Positions 24,977-33,972 are shown, counted from the first letter of the stretch. The stretch: DNA of 64,000 bases from Methylobacterium mesophilicum SR1.6/6 (GCF_000364445.2 NZ_CP043538.1:6491180-6555179); one strand, 5' to 3'. The notes: generated by a model from the letters alone, not told the origin. Made by a program: numbers and translations.

Positions 24977-26031
24977 GGATCGCGCTCCTCGCTCATCTCC
25001 GCCACCCGATCGCCCCGCCCTTCGCGGGCGGCCTTGAAGCCTACACCTGGAGCCTCGCGGACGGACTCGCCGCCCGCGGCCACGCGGTCACGCTGTTCGC
25101 TTCCGGTGATAGCGACGCGCGCTTCGCCCTGGATCCTGTGATCCCGATCCATCACGAACGGAGCCATGCCGGCCTGGAGCACCGGAGCGATGTGGGGCTG
25201 AAGAGTCATCTCGACAGCGGCTACACCGCCGCCTGCGACCGGATCGCGGCCGGAGGCTTCGACGTGCTCCACAACAACAGCCTGAGCCGATTGCCCCTGG
25301 AGAAGCGGCGTACCGCTGCGACGCCGACCGTCACGTCGCTGCACGTGCCGCCCTACGATGCCCTCCGCTGGTTCGTGCAGGCGAGCCCCGCCCCGGGACA
25401 CCGGATCACCGCGACGTCCCGGGCGCAGCTGGATGCGTGGTGGCCGGACGGGGGGCCCCCGGAGGCATCGGTGCTCCACAACGGCATCGATCCTGCCGCC
25501 TGGCCCTACCGACCGCGCGGCGACGGCAGCGCGGTCTGGTGCGCGCGGATCACGCCGGACAAGGGCGCGCCGCACGCGATCGCGGCGGCGCGTCGGGCCG
25601 GGCTTCCGCTGACCCTGTTCGGCCCGATCGAGGAGCCCGGATATTGGGAGGGGCAGGTCGCGCCGTTGCTCGGAGGATCGATCCGCTACGGCGGTCAACT
25701 CAGCGGTGCGGATCTGGCTGCGGAGGTCGGCCGCGCCTCCGTGTTCCTGGCCACCCCGTGCTGGGACGAGCCGTTCGGGCTGGCGGCGATCGAGGCGATG
25801 GCCTGTGGCCTGCCGGTCGCCGGCTTCGCCCGGGGCGCCGTCCCGGAGGTCGTTGGCGAATCTGGATCCCTCGCTGCGCCGGGGGACGAGGAGAGTCTTG
25901 CCCGCGCTATCGGCGAGGCGATCGCGATCCCGCGGCCGGTCCCGCGCGGGCGTGTCCTGCGCCTGTTCACCCGCGCACGGTGGCTCGACCGATGCGAGGC
26001 GCTCTACGCGCAGGCCTGCGCCGTCGGGTGA
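24973..26031 (+). CDS. Glycosyltransferase family 4
   Basis: The GTG at 24973 lies inside the preceding stop (GTGA). The 352-residue protein reads VRIALLAHLRHPIAPPFAGG at the N-terminus, with PFAGGLEAYTWSLADGLA as the Gly-rich acceptor loop. WCARITPDKGAPHAIAAARR and TPCWDEPFGLAAIEAMACG provide the donor domain with E-x7-E. It is clearly related to the GT4 at 18790-19830 (both have PEPFGL/DEPFGL, IEAMACG and a similar VPE(I/V)V end). It is the last glycosyltransferase of the rightward operon. Confidence 0.86.
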   Translation: MRIALLAHLRHPIAPPFAGGLEAYTWSLADGLAARGHAVTLFASGDSDARFALDPVIPIHHERSHAGLEHRSDVGLKSHLDSGYTAACDRIAAGGFDVLHNNSLSRLPLEKRRTAATPTVTSLHVPPYDALRWFVQASPAPGHRITATSRAQLDAWWPDGGPPEASVLHNGIDPAAWPYRPRGDGSAVWCARITPDKGAPHAIAAARRAGLPLTLFGPIEEPGYWEGQVAPLLGGSIRYGGQLSGADLAAEVGRASVFLATPCWDEPFGLAAIEAMACGLPVAGFARGAVPEVVGESGSLAAPGDEESLARAIGEAIAIPRPVPRGRVLRLFTRARWLDRCEALYAQACAVG

Positions 26032-26096
26032 CCCCACCGCTCTTCCCGCATGGCTGCCCCTCCTGCGCCTTCTCAACAGCCTAAAATCAGAGTGAC

Positions 26097-26765
26097 ATGA
26101 CCCGTCAGGAACTGATCGCCGCCCTGTGGCACGGTTGCGACCCCTTCGCGGATCCCCCGACGGACCTACGCGCCGGCGACCTTCAAGGCTGGCGCAGCAT
26201 CCATCCCTACCTCGAGGAGGCGGTGATCGAGTTCCGGCCACGCGTGGTCGTCGAAATTGGGACTTGGAAGGGAGCTAGCGCGCTCTTTCTTGCGCGATCC
26301 ATGGCCGAGCACAACGTCGCCGGCACCGTGATCGCGGTCGATACGTGGCTCGGAGCCGTCGATCATTGGGCGGACGAGACGCTTTTCGCGGAACTCGCCA
26401 CCGAGCATGGCTATCCGAGCCTCTACCGAACCTTCCTGGCCAATGTGCTGCGCGAAGGCATGACGGACCACATCGTGCCGTTACCGCTCGACTCGGTGAA
26501 TGCCGCGGAACTTCTGCGTCTGCGCGGCGTGACCGCCGATGTCATTCATCTCGATGCCGGGCACGAGGAGGCGTCCGTCGCGGCGGACCTGCGCGCCTGG
26601 TGGCCGGTCCTGCGACCTGGAGGCCTCCTGATCGCCGACGATTACGACCGCCTGGGCGGCCGCTTCCCGGGTGTTACCCGGGCGGTCGATACGTTCTGCG
26701 CCGAGGCAGGGGCGCGGGGACCGTGGTCACTGCGGGGCAAGTGCAAGTTCATCAAGCCGGATTAG
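26097..26765 (+). CDS. Class I SAM-dependent methyltransferase (Methyltransf_24 / CmcI-like)
   Basis: The 222-residue protein has the SAM-binding motif VVVEIGTWKGASALFLARS, the motif II acid in GTVIAVDTWLGAVDHW, DVIHLDAGHEEASVAADLRAW and GGLLIADDYDRLG. This pattern is seen in O-methyltransferases that cap polysaccharides and in CmcI-like proteins. It lies 65 bases after the GT4 gene and on the same strand, so methylation of a glycan or glycoside made by the island is a sensible guess. It ends about 110 bases before the left end of the transposed segment. Confidence 0.8.
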   Translation: MTRQELIAALWHGCDPFADPPTDLRAGDLQGWRSIHPYLEEAVIEFRPRVVVEIGTWKGASALFLARSMAEHNVAGTVIAVDTWLGAVDHWADETLFAELATEHGYPSLYRTFLANVLREGMTDHIVPLPLDSVNAAELLRLRGVTADVIHLDAGHEEASVAADLRAWWPVLRPGGLLIADDYDRLGGRFPGVTRAVDTFCAEAGARGPWSLRGKCKFIKPD

Positions 26766-26874
26766 GGTTAATCAAGTGCTTTGCCTGTAGGCCGGCGACT
26801 CCGTCTGCGGTAGGCCTCCCTCGACTTGGCGGCAGCGAAACCAATCCAGAGTTGATGTCTGCTTTCGAGATGTC

Positions 26875-26882
26875 GGCGGCAC
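26875..26882. repeat. Left copy of 8-bp target-site duplication
   Basis: GGCGGCAC lies immediately outside the left inverted repeat, and the same eight bases lie immediately outside the right inverted repeat at 36044-36051. Eight base pairs is the duplication length made by IS66-family transposition. Confidence 0.85.
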
Positions 26883-27003
26883 GTAATTACCCACGGGGTA
26901 GCTTGGTCGTCGGTTGAACGCCCGCGGCTGCGCTCCTGCCGAGCCAAGCTTGCCTCTTGCGCGGGTCGTCTCTTGCGCGGGGCGAATTTCGCTGATTCCT
27001 TCG

Positions 27004-27123
27004 TGGGAGGTGGCCTGAGCGGCGTGCCCAGAACCCGATCCCATCTCGAACTCGGCCGTTAAACACGCCAGCGCCCATGGTACTGTGTCTCAAGACACGG
27101 GAGAGTCGGTCGCCGCCAGGCCT
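27004..27123 (+). rRNA. rrf: Orphan 5S rRNA-like gene, possibly degenerate
   Basis: The sequence contains the 5S core CCCGATCCCATCTCGAACTC followed by GGCCGTTAAAC, then GGTACTGTGTCTCAAGACAC and GGTCGCCGCCAGGCC. Helix II (GGCGTG/CACGCC), helix IV (GTGTCT/AGACAC) and an inner helix I (GGTGGC/GCCGCC) can form. Two bases in the loop E region differ from the usual sequence: GCCCATGG instead of GCCGATGG, and GAGTCGG instead of GAGTAGG. The outer helix I strand on the 5' side is shortened. No 23S or 16S precedes it. It may be a pseudogene or a divergent orphan copy; the ends are approximate. Confidence 0.72.
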
Positions 27124-27178
27124 GCCCATCGCAATTGCCGGACACACCTCCAACCATTCCCTCATCGCGAGACACGAC

Positions 27179-27214
27179 GCGAAAAGGCCGCTCCTTCCGG
27201 GGCGGCCTTTTCGC
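27179..27214 (+). terminator. Strong intrinsic terminator-like hairpin after the 5S-like gene
   Basis: GCGAAAAGGCCGC (27179-27191) pairs perfectly with GCGGCCTTTTCGC (27202-27214) across a 10-nt loop. The run of T in the descending arm fits an rRNA operon terminator. Its survival suggests the 5S unit was moved with its own 3' signal. Confidence 0.8.
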
Positions 27215-27523
27215 GTTTGGACCGTGGCCCTCACGGAGCTTGCCTTACCGCGAAGTCATCTCGCCGCGAGCGTCCCGTAATCGGCAGCGCGCGATGGTGC
27301 CGGAGCCGCCGATCCGCTCCTCGGATCGCGCGGACGAAGCCGCGGCGAACCTCGCGCCCTCCGAGGACCCTCAATGCCGCTTCGGAACGGGTCGGGATTC
27401 GCGCCCCGCGGACCCGGCCCGTTCATCCGATCGGCTCATGGGGCGATAGGGGAGGGGATCGGCTTGACCATGCTGACCGAGACACGTTCCCCCGCATTGC
27501 GTGGCACGCTATGGACCAGTTCC
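27215..27523. other. Intergenic leader of the two-component operon
   Basis: About 310 bases between the 5S terminator and the response regulator. It contains GGGGAGGGG at 27449-27457, 12 bases before an alternative in-frame ATG at 27470. I see no separate gene here. Confidence 0.35.
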
Positions 27524-28219
27524 ATGCGACTGCTCATCATCGAGGACGATCGGGAGGCGGCGGCCTACCTGGTCAAGGCGTTCCGCGAGACCGGGCATGT
27601 CGCCGACAGCGCCCATGATGGCCTCGACGGGTACGCCCTGGCGCGCGAAGGCGCCTACGACGTGCTGATCGTCGACCGCATGCTGCCCAAGCTCGACGGC
27701 CTCTCGCTGATCCGCTCGCTCCGCGAGCAGAAGGTGGCGACGCCCGTGCTGATCCTCTCGGCGCTGGGGCAGGTCGACGACCGGGTGAAGGGTCTTCGTG
27801 CCGGCGGCGACGACTACCTCCCGAAGCCCTACGCGTTCTCCGAGTTGCTCGCCCGTACGGAGGCCCTGGCCCGGCGGCAGTTCGGCACCGGGGCCGCGGA
27901 GGAGACGCGCTACCGGATCGGCGACCTGGAGCTTGACCGCCTTTCACATCGTGTGACCCGCGCCGGGCGCGAGATCCTGCTGCAGCCGCGGGAGTTCCGC
28001 CTCCTCGAGTACCTGATGCGCCATGCCGGGCAGGTCGTGACGCGCACCATGCTGCTGGAGCATGTCTGGGACTATCACTTCGATCCGCAGACCAACGTGA
28101 TCGACGTCCACGTTTCGCGCCTTCGCGGCAAGCTCGACAAGGGTTTTCCCACCCCGATCATCCACACGGTCCGGGGCGCGGGCTACGTGCTGCGCGTCGA
28201 TGAGGGCAGCTCCGGGTGA
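27524..28219 (+). CDS. OmpR/PhoB-family response regulator
   Basis: The 231-residue protein has an N-terminal receiver (MRLLIIEDDREAAAYLV; phosphoacceptor D51 in LIVDRMLPKLDG; Lys in LPKPYAF). A C-terminal winged helix follows with LLQPREFRLLEYLMRHAGQV and HTVRGAGYVLRV, typical of the OmpR group. An in-frame ATG at 27470 with a nearby GGAGGGG could add 18 residues; the 27524 start is preferred because the domain begins there. The gene overlaps the kinase gene by four bases. It resembles regulators of metal or envelope stress, but the signal is unknown. Confidence 0.92.
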   Translation: MRLLIIEDDREAAAYLVKAFRETGHVADSAHDGLDGYALAREGAYDVLIVDRMLPKLDGLSLIRSLREQKVATPVLILSALGQVDDRVKGLRAGGDDYLPKPYAFSELLARTEALARRQFGTGAAEETRYRIGDLELDRLSHRVTRAGREILLQPREFRLLEYLMRHAGQVVTRTMLLEHVWDYHFDPQTNVIDVHVSRLRGKLDKGFPTPIIHTVRGAGYVLRVDEGSSG

Positions 28220-29724
28220 ACACGCCACGGGCCGACGCCGCGCTCCCGCCAGAGACGAGCGGCGCGCGCTTCCAGAAGCTGTTCCGCACCACCGCGTTCA
28301 AGCTGTCGCTGGCCTATCTCGCTATCTTCGCACTCTGCGCCTTCCTGGCGTTGGGCTACGTCGCGTGGAACGCCCGCGCGGTGCTCGACGACCAGATCGT
28401 CTCGACCATCGACGCCGAGATCAACGGCCTGTCGGAACAGTACAATGCCGGCGGTTTGCGCCGGCTGATCACCGTGGTGGAGCGGCGCTCGCGCGAGCCG
28501 GGGGCCTCGCTCTACCTCGTGACCACGGCCGGGGGCGACCACGTCGTCGGCAATGTCGGCTACGTCCCCGCCGCCGTGCTGGCGACCCCCGGCCAGAGCG
28601 AGACACGCTACGGCCGCAACGACTCGGATGCCGAGGCGCACCGGGCGATCGTGCGGGTCTTCACCCTGCCGGGCGGATTCCGGCTCCTCGTGGGGCGCGA
28701 CACCGAGGAGCGCGACCGCCTGCGCGCGGTGATCGGGCGGGCCTTCGTCACCTCGCTGGCCGCCGTGGTGCTCCTGGGCGTAATCGGCGGCTGGCTCGCG
28801 GCGAGCCGCGTCCTGCGGCGCGTCGATGCCATGACCCAGACCACCCGGGCCATCATGGCGGGTGATCTCGACGACCGGCTCCCCGTTGCCGGCAACGGCG
28901 ACGAGCTCGACCGCCTCGCCTCAAGCCTCAACCTGATGCTGGAGCGTATCGGCGAGCTGATGCGCGGGATGCGTGAGGTCTCCGACAATATCGCCCACGA
29001 CCTCAAGACGCCGCTGACGCGCCTGCGCAACCGCGCCGACGAGGCCCTGCGCCGGTCCTCGACGCCGGACGAGCTGCGTGCCGCGCTCGAGGCGGTGATC
29101 GAGGAGGGGGACGGGCTGATCCGGGTGTTCAACGCGCTCCTGATGATCGCCCGGCTTGAGGCCGGCAGTGCGCGGGAGATCCTGGTGCCGCTGGACATCG
29201 GCCCCGCGGTCAGAGGCGTCGGCGAGCTGTACGAGGCCCTGGCGGAGGATCAGGGACTCGTCCTCGACGTGCGCGCGGAGGAGGGGCTGATCATCGCCGG
29301 CAACCGAGAGCTGATTGGCCAGACCCTGGCCAATCTCGTCGACAACGCCCTGAAATACGGGGCTGCCGCAGAGGGAGGCGCGGCCCGGGTGACCCTCGAG
29401 GCGTGGCGGGCCGAAGACTCGATCCGGCTCGCCGTCTCCGATCACGGACAAGGCATCCCGGAGGCACAGCGCGCCCGCGTCCTCGATCGCTTCGTCCGGC
29501 TGGAGGATGCCCGGTCGAGGCCGGGTTTCGGGCTCGGACTCAGCCTGGTCAACGCCGTGGTGCGCCTGCATCATGGGGTCCTGCACCTCTCCGACAATGC
29601 TCCGGGGCTGCGGGTCGAGATCGCATTTCCGGCCGCGGCGCGCGCCGTGGCGGAGGCCGGTGACATCCGCGACGCGCCGCCATCGGCCGCCTCTGTGCCG
29701 GCGGCGCCTTCACGCGCTAGTTAG
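28216..29724 (+). CDS. Membrane sensor histidine kinase, partner of the OmpR-type regulator
   Basis: GTG inside the regulator's stop codon starts a 502-residue protein. It has a first membrane helix (LSLAYLAIFALCAFLALGYV), a periplasmic domain of about 110 residues, and a second helix (SLAAVVLLGVIGGWLAAS). A HAMP domain follows with VLRRVDAMTQTTRAIMAGDL. The HisKA box is VSDNIAHDLKTPLTRLRNRA with H261, and the HATPase has an N box (LANLVDNALKYG) and G boxes (DHGQGIP, GFGLGLSLV). The layout is the QseC/CusS type. It should sense a periplasmic or envelope signal and phosphorylate the adjacent regulator. Confidence 0.92.
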   Translation: MNTPRADAALPPETSGARFQKLFRTTAFKLSLAYLAIFALCAFLALGYVAWNARAVLDDQIVSTIDAEINGLSEQYNAGGLRRLITVVERRSREPGASLYLVTTAGGDHVVGNVGYVPAAVLATPGQSETRYGRNDSDAEAHRAIVRVFTLPGGFRLLVGRDTEERDRLRAVIGRAFVTSLAAVVLLGVIGGWLAASRVLRRVDAMTQTTRAIMAGDLDDRLPVAGNGDELDRLASSLNLMLERIGELMRGMREVSDNIAHDLKTPLTRLRNRADEALRRSSTPDELRAALEAVIEEGDGLIRVFNALLMIARLEAGSAREILVPLDIGPAVRGVGELYEALAEDQGLVLDVRAEEGLIIAGNRELIGQTLANLVDNALKYGAAAEGGAARVTLEAWRAEDSIRLAVSDHGQGIPEAQRARVLDRFVRLEDARSRPGFGLGLSLVNAVVRLHHGVLHLSDNAPGLRVEIAFPAAARAVAEAGDIRDAPPSAASVPAAPSRAS

Positions 29725-29796
29725 ATCCCCGTTTCGTCCCGCCGCGCTCGCGGCGCCCGTCCCGATCGACGGTGCGTCCGCGTCCCAGGAGGTCCC

Positions 29797-30582
29797 ATGA
29801 CCCTCAAGACCAAGACCGCCCTCGTCACAGGCTCCACCAGCGGCATCGGCCTCGCCATCGCGCGGGCTCTGGCGGCGGAGGGCGCCAACGTCGTGCTGAA
29901 CGGTTTCGGGGACGCGAATGCCATCGAGGAGACCCGCGCGGGGATCGAGGGCGCCTACGGCGTCGAGGCCCGCTACTCGGCCGCCGACATGAGCAAGCCC
30001 GAGGCGATCACCACCATGGTCCGGGAGGCGGAACAGGCGTTCGGATCCGTCGACGTCCTGATCAACAATGCAGGGATTCAGTTCGTCTCGCCGATCGAGG
30101 AATTCCCGGCGGACAAGTGGGAGCAGATCATCGCGATCAACCTGTCCTCGGCCTTCCACGCGATGCACGCCGCGATCCCGGGCATGAAGGCGCGGGGCTG
30201 GGGCCGGATCATCAACACGGCCTCGGCGCACTCGCTGGTCGCCTCGCCGTTCAAGTCGGCTTACGTCGCCGCCAAGCACGGGATCGCCGGCTTGAGCAAG
30301 ACGGCCGCGCTCGAACTCGCGCCTCATAGGATCACGGTGAACTGTATCTCGCCGGGCTACGTCTGGACGCCGCTGGTGGAGGCACAGATCCCCGACACCA
30401 TGAAGGCCCGCGGCCTGACCAAGGAGCAGGTGATCGAGGACGTGCTGCTCAAAGCGCAGCCGACCAAGGAGTTCGTGACGGTCGATCAGGTCGCCGCACT
30501 CGCGGTGTTCCTGTGCTCCGACGCGGCGAGCCAGATCACCGGCGCCAACATCAGCATGGATGGCGGCTGGACGGCGCAGTAG
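29797..30582 (+). CDS. bdhA: 3-hydroxybutyrate dehydrogenase (short-chain dehydrogenase)
   Basis: The 261-residue SDR has the cofactor motif VTGSTSGIGLAIARAL, the NNAG motif, and the catalytic S143-Y156-K160 set (NTASAHS; SAYVAAKHG). GIQFVSPIEEFPADKWEQII and the ending MDGGWTAQ are characteristic of D-3-hydroxybutyrate dehydrogenases, which oxidise 3-hydroxybutyrate to acetoacetate with NAD+ when PHB is broken down. AGGAGGT precedes the ATG. It fits a methylotroph's PHB and ethylmalonyl-CoA-linked metabolism, as does meaB nearby. Confidence 0.9.
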   Translation: MTLKTKTALVTGSTSGIGLAIARALAAEGANVVLNGFGDANAIEETRAGIEGAYGVEARYSAADMSKPEAITTMVREAEQAFGSVDVLINNAGIQFVSPIEEFPADKWEQIIAINLSSAFHAMHAAIPGMKARGWGRIINTASAHSLVASPFKSAYVAAKHGIAGLSKTAALELAPHRITVNCISPGYVWTPLVEAQIPDTMKARGLTKEQVIEDVLLKAQPTKEFVTVDQVAALAVFLCSDAASQITGANISMDGGWTAQ

Positions 30583-30596
30583 CCCTGGAATGGGGG

Positions 30597-30626
30597 GCGG
30601 CCCCGCCCGAGGGCGGACGGGGCCGC
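30597..30626. terminator. Bidirectional terminator hairpin between bdhA and the CsbD-like gene
   Basis: GCGGCCCCG (30597-30605) pairs with CGGGGCCGC (30618-30626) over a 12-nt loop, in the 50-base gap between convergent genes. Confidence 0.65.
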
Positions 30627-30632
30627 GTTCGG

Positions 30633-31010
30633 TCAGCGACGGCTGTGGATCAGCAGCGCGAGGCCGTACCCGACCGCGCCGGCGATCAGCAGCGCCACAA
30701 GCGGGTTCTCCTCCACGCGAGCCCCCACGGCCGCGCGGCCGTCGCGCAGATAGGAACCACCCCGCTCGTAGGCGTCCCCCGCCAGATCCCCGGCGCGATC
30801 GTAGGCATCGCTCGCGTAGTCGCCGGCCCGGTCGGCCATGTCGCGCGCCCTGTCCTTGACCTGCCCATAGACGTTCTGCGCCTGGCCCTGAGCCTCGCGG
30901 AACCGTCCCTCGACCGAGTCGCGGTTCGAACCGACGAAATCGCCGGCCGCACCTTGAACCTTGCCGGCGGCTTCCTTGGCACCGCCGACGATCCGATCCG
31001 TATCAACCAT
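30633..31010 (-). CDS. CsbD-like stress protein with C-terminal membrane helix
   Basis: The 125-residue protein begins MVDTDRIVGGAKEAAGKVQG, the CsbD start, and continues with repeated amphipathic 11-residue-like units (GDYASDAYDRAGDLAGDAYE) as in LEA-type proteins. The C-terminus VEENPLVALLIAGAVGYGLA is a membrane helix, as in DUF883/ElaB-like proteins. GGAGAG precedes the ATG. It is probably induced by stress or stationary phase and associates with membranes; the exact role is unknown. Confidence 0.75.
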   Translation of the reverse strand: MVDTDRIVGGAKEAAGKVQGAAGDFVGSNRDSVEGRFREAQGQAQNVYGQVKDRARDMADRAGDYASDAYDRAGDLAGDAYERGGSYLRDGRAAVGARVEENPLVALLIAGAVGYGLALLIHSRR

Positions 31011-31158
31011 GGCACTCTCCTGGACGTGGGCGCGGCGCCGGGACCGGGCGCCCTCGATACGCCGTCGTCCTCGGAACGCACGAGATCGCGTTTGTGCCCC
31101 CGACCGATCATGAATTTCTGCCGACCTGCGCATTCCGGGGCCGGCGTCCCCGAGCGGT

Positions 31159-32145
31159 TCAGAGTCCGATCAGCTCGGCGATGGCGGTCGCGCCGGCTGC
31201 GGGAGAGGTCTCGCCGCGGGCGACGCCCGCTTCCGCCTCGGCGGTGCGGCGCCGGACCTCCGGGGAGCCGACGAGTCGCTGGTGCAGGCGCTCGTCCACC
31301 AGCGCCCACATCCACTTGACGTCCTGCGTCCGCCGCTTCGCCTGGATCTCGCCGGTGGCGGTGAGCTTCTCCCGGTGGTCGACGATCTTCGCCCACAGGG
31401 CATCGAGCCGTAGGTTGTGAAAGCCCGAGATCGTCACCACCGGTGGCGTCCACGTGGCGAAGGCCGGGGTGAGGATGTGCAGGGCGGCGCGGTATTCCGA
31501 GGCCGCCGCGTTGGCCCGCTGCTCGGCCTCGCCGGCATCGGCCTTGTTGACCGCGATCATGTCGGCGAGTTCGAGGATGCCCTTCTTGATGCCCTGCAGC
31601 TCGTCGCCGGCGCCGGGAAGCATCAGAACGAGGAAGAAGTCGGTCAGGTCGGCCACCGCGGTCTCCGACTGACCGACGCCCACGGTCTCAACCAGGATCA
31701 CGTCGAATCCCGCCGCCTCGCAGAGCAGCATGGTCTCGCGGGTCTTGGCCGCGACTCCGCCCAGCGTACCCGATGACGGCGAGGGGCGGATGAAGGCGTT
31801 CGGATCGTGCGAGAGCCGCGCCATGCGGGTCTTGTCGCCGAGGATCGAGCCGCCGGTGCGGGAGGAGGACGGGTCGACCGCGAGGACCGCCACCTTGTGG
31901 CCGGCCTCCGTCAGGTTCGAGCCGAGGGCATCGATGGTGGTCGACTTGCCGACCCCGGGCACGCCGGTGATCCCCACGCGGATCGCCCTGCCGGTCTCCG
32001 GCAGGACCGAGTCGATCAGGCCGGCCGCGAGCGCCCGGTGATCGGCCCGCTTCGACTCGGCCAGGGTGATGGCCCGGGCCAGGGCGGCGCGGTCGCCGCG
32101 CAGCAGGCGCTCGCGCAGGCTCTCGATGTCGATGGACGGCGTCAT
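31159..32145 (-). CDS. meaB: MeaB-family GTPase, chaperone of methylmalonyl-CoA or related B12 mutases
   Basis: The 328-residue G3E-type GTPase has the P-loop GVPGVGKST at residues 61-69, the Mg/switch region [30 protein letters not shown], and the specificity motif NKAD. The N-terminal helix-rich arm and C-terminal dimerisation arm ([14 protein letters not shown]) are as in MeaB. It protects and reloads adenosylcobalamin in methylmalonyl-CoA or ethylmalonyl-CoA mutase, steps of glyoxylate regeneration in Methylobacterium. It is normally a single chromosomal gene, so its presence inside a segment with transposon ends is notable. Confidence 0.95.
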   Translation of the reverse strand: MTPSIDIESLRERLLRGDRAALARAITLAESKRADHRALAAGLIDSVLPETGRAIRVGITGVPGVGKSTTIDALGSNLTEAGHKVAVLAVDPSSSRTGGSILGDKTRMARLSHDPNAFIRPSPSSGTLGGVAAKTRETMLLCEAAGFDVILVETVGVGQSETAVADLTDFFLVLMLPGAGDELQGIKKGILELADMIAVNKADAGEAEQRANAAASEYRAALHILTPAFATWTPPVVTISGFHNLRLDALWAKIVDHREKLTATGEIQAKRRTQDVKWMWALVDERLHQRLVGSPEVRRRTAEAEAGVARGETSPAAGATAIAELIGL

Positions 32146-32335
32146 GATCTCTTCATGGCTGTGGCGCGGGCCGCCGTCGAGAGGGTCGGACACGCGATCA
32201 GCCCGCGGCGCCCTGTGGCCGGGGGACCACAAGCCGGGCCTTGCGGGTTCTCCACAACGACCAACAGGCGGCGTGCCCCGCCACGGTCATGATCCTGCGC
32301 GACGAGGGTGCCCCCCGCCCGAGCGTACCCGGATC

Positions 32336-33364
32336 ATGTCGAGCCAGACCGTCTCACGCCGCGTCCTTCTCCGGTTCGGTGCCCTCGCGGGCGCCGCAGG
32401 CCTCGCTCCATCCCTCGGCGCCTGCGTCACCGATGATCTCGGCACCGGTGCGGCGCTGCCCGAGAAGCAGTCGGCCCTCGACGTCATGCCGGTGCTGCTG
32501 GTCGCCACGACCCGCAAGCCCGTGGGTCACCCGCCCCGGCCCCCATACTTCAGCAGCGACCGCGGCCGCGGCCTGAGCTTCGCCGAGGTGCGCCTCTCGC
32601 CTCCCGACCGCTCGCTGCTGGGTAAGGTCTCCTCCGTCATCACCGGCGACTGGACGATCGGGGCCGTGCCGAAATCTGAGACCGGACCGGGCGCCGCTGA
32701 GGCCTTCGCGCAGGCCGCGCTGGGACGCGACGTGCTGATCTACGTCCACGGCTACCGCGAATCGTTCGAATCGGCCGCCGTCAGTGCCGCGCGCCTGTCG
32801 GACGGCATCCGTTTCCGGGGCGTCTCGGGCCTGTTCACGTGGCCTTCGGCGGCCGCAACGCTCGACTACAATTACGATCGCGAGAGCGCGCTCTGGTCGC
32901 GCGATGCCTTCGAGGACCTGCTGAAGGCGCTCGCCGCATCGCCGAGCGGAGGCCGGATCAATATCGTCGCGCATTCCATGGGCACGCTCCTGACCCTCGA
33001 AACTCTCCGGATGCTGCGCGCCGAAGCCGGCGAGGCGGCGATGTCGCGCATCGGCGCCGTGGTGCTGGCGGCCCCCGACATCGATTTCGACCTCTTCTCC
33101 AACGGCGTCGCGCGCCTGGGACCCGACGTCTCGAAGATCACCGTGATCTCCGCCACCAACGACCGCGCCCTCGAGCTCTCGGCGGCCCTGGCGGGCGGGG
33201 TCCGGGCCGGCGCAGTCGACCGCGCGAAGCTGGAGGCGCTGGGCGTGCGCGTCGCCGACGCCTCCGATTACGGCGGCGGCCTGATCAACCACGACCTGTT
33301 CCTGTCGAATCCGGAGGTGCAAGGGGTGGTCAAGCGCGCCATCGCCCGCGGGACCGGGGTCTGA
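32336..33364 (+). CDS. DUF900 alpha/beta hydrolase, Tat-type lipoprotein
   Basis: The N-terminus SRRVLLRFGALAGAAGLAPS has a twin-arginine motif, and LGACV at residues 27-31 is a lipobox, so export and lipid anchoring are predicted. The mature part is an alpha/beta hydrolase of the DUF900 type: VLIYVHGYRESFESAAVSAA, LFTWPSAA, the nucleophile elbow IVAHSMGTLL, and VVLAAPDIDFDLF. Total length is 342 residues. The activity is unknown, probably an esterase or lipase in the periplasm. It is divergent from meaB with a 190-base promoter gap. Confidence 0.85.
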   Translation: MSSQTVSRRVLLRFGALAGAAGLAPSLGACVTDDLGTGAALPEKQSALDVMPVLLVATTRKPVGHPPRPPYFSSDRGRGLSFAEVRLSPPDRSLLGKVSSVITGDWTIGAVPKSETGPGAAEAFAQAALGRDVLIYVHGYRESFESAAVSAARLSDGIRFRGVSGLFTWPSAAATLDYNYDRESALWSRDAFEDLLKALAASPSGGRINIVAHSMGTLLTLETLRMLRAEAGEAAMSRIGAVVLAAPDIDFDLFSNGVARLGPDVSKITVISATNDRALELSAALAGGVRAGAVDRAKLEALGVRVADASDYGGGLINHDLFLSNPEVQGVVKRAIARGTGV

Positions 33365-33567
33365 GGCATCCACGCGGTCACAGGCGGGAGCGCGATTCTT
33401 CGGAGCGGCCGGGCTTGGCGACCGTCGGGTTCATCCCTACAGCATCCGGCGTGGCGCGCAGGACCGCCGGTTGGGACCCGCGGGTCGCCCCGGGGCGGAT
33501 GCGCCGCGTCGGGTGCCGTCCGACCACCCGGGCGCACCAGAGCACGGTTACGAGAGGGATGCCGGCC

Positions 33568-33903
33568 ATGTTCACGCTCGAGATCGACGGCACCGCCGTG
33601 GCGGTGATCAACAGCGACGAGGCGTCCGCCAAGGACCTCTTCACCTGCACGGGCTTCAAGGAAGACATCCGGACGATGACGAGCGAGGGCAAGCCGCTCT
33701 GGAACGGCACCTCGGCGCTCAAGGTCCGTGCGGCGACCGAGGACGAGATCGAGATCTTCGAGGATGCCCTGGCGGAAGACGACGGCGAGGGTGACTTCAC
33801 CGACGATCCGCGCCACGCCGACGCCGATTCGGACGACGAGGACGAGGCGGATATCGTCTTCCTCGTGGATATCGACGAGGACGAGGACGAGGCCGACGCC
33901 TGA
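33568..33903 (+). CDS. Small acidic protein of unknown function
   Basis: The 111-residue protein begins MFTLEIDGTAVAVINSDEAS and ends in a long Asp/Glu tail (EDEADIVFLVDIDEDEDEAD). GAGAGG precedes the second of two possible ATGs. There is no signal peptide or membrane helix. The N-terminal half is compact and beta-rich; the acidic tail suggests binding of metal or basic partners. I do not recognise a characterised family. Confidence 0.7.
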   Translation: MFTLEIDGTAVAVINSDEASAKDLFTCTGFKEDIRTMTSEGKPLWNGTSALKVRAATEDEIEIFEDALAEDDGEGDFTDDPRHADADSDDEDEADIVFLVDIDEDEDEADA

Positions 33904-33972
33904 GCGCGGCTGAACCCGACCGCCTCCCGGGTGGTTTCCGATCCGGTTCGGATCTGATCCCGGGAGGATGGC

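Noticed and set aside
26766..27003. Search for the end of a 23S rRNA upstream of the 5S-like gene
   Set aside because: No recognisable 23S sequence is present; the region holds only the left terminal repeat and nondescript DNA.
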